This document shows positions 43,546 through 43,635 of a stretch of 43,635 bases of DNA, piece after piece. The stretch is from Candidatus Omnitrophota bacterium (GTDB lineage: Bacteria > Omnitrophota > Gorgyraeia > Zapsychrales > JAHFFX01): assembly GCA_023247725.1 (NCBI GenBank), contig JAHFFW010000020.1, positions 1-43,635 of the forward strand, given 5' to 3'. The position numbers and the translations under genes are program-made. Position 1 is the first letter of the stretch; every line of letters starts with the position of its first letter. The notes under the pieces are model-generated. The model did no database searches and was not told the origin of the DNA. It worked only from the letters and a program-made list of their open reading frames with translations.

Positions 43546-43635
43546 TTTAGTAGGATATCGTAATATGTATGAGACCAAATGGAAGCCAAGAAGAGATAGC
43601 GAAGCGAAGACAGCTGGCGATAAAGTTGTTGAAGC

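Noticed and set aside
1-43635. CRISPR arrays, tRNA or rRNA genes
   Set aside because: No regularly spaced direct repeats, no cloverleaf or conserved rRNA segments recognised by eye; a tRNAscan/Infernal run would be decisive

Overview
43.6 kb of dense bacterial chromosome from what looks like a Gram-negative, deep-branching lineage (OMP efflux, periplasmic chaperone and beta-barrel genes). I assign no taxon from sequence alone. About 35 plausible CDSs, no rRNA, tRNA or CRISPR array recognised. Main blocks: glycosyltransferase, PilT, LemA, YHS (1-4.5 kb); DedA, TSUP, NTF2-like, UppP (4.5-7.6 kb); TolC plus RND pump without an adaptor (7.6-11.9 kb); double-REC protein, AsmA-like, DUF2062 (12-15.1 kb); glycogen/alpha-glucan cluster GT4-DUF4912-GH57-GH57-dehydrogenase (15.3-22 kb); YfhO-like; a phosphodiesterase/EEP fusion (25.3-27.7 kb); CstA; ExbB/ExbD; ion transport genes (AGCS, CNNM, NSS, MscS); and a putative surface-fibre or secretion locus (38.2-43.5 kb). 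Most interesting signals: (1) a ~120-bp structured repeat present twice, once intergenic and once inserted in frame inside a dehydrogenase gene, with 3 of 4 differences between copies synonymous in the inserted frame; (2) several families of small palindromic elements that overlap or extend coding sequences (GH57 C-termini, DedA N-terminus); (3) a candidate unusual chaperone/beta-barrel surface system with two apparent frameshifts (one at an A8 run) and an abruptly ended barrel gene; (4) an 801-aa fusion of an alkaline-phosphatase-superfamily phosphodiesterase with an endonuclease/exonuclease/phosphatase domain; (5) unlisted small ORFs (46, 35 and 42 aa) in translationally coupled positions. 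All family calls are from motif reading; no database search was run.
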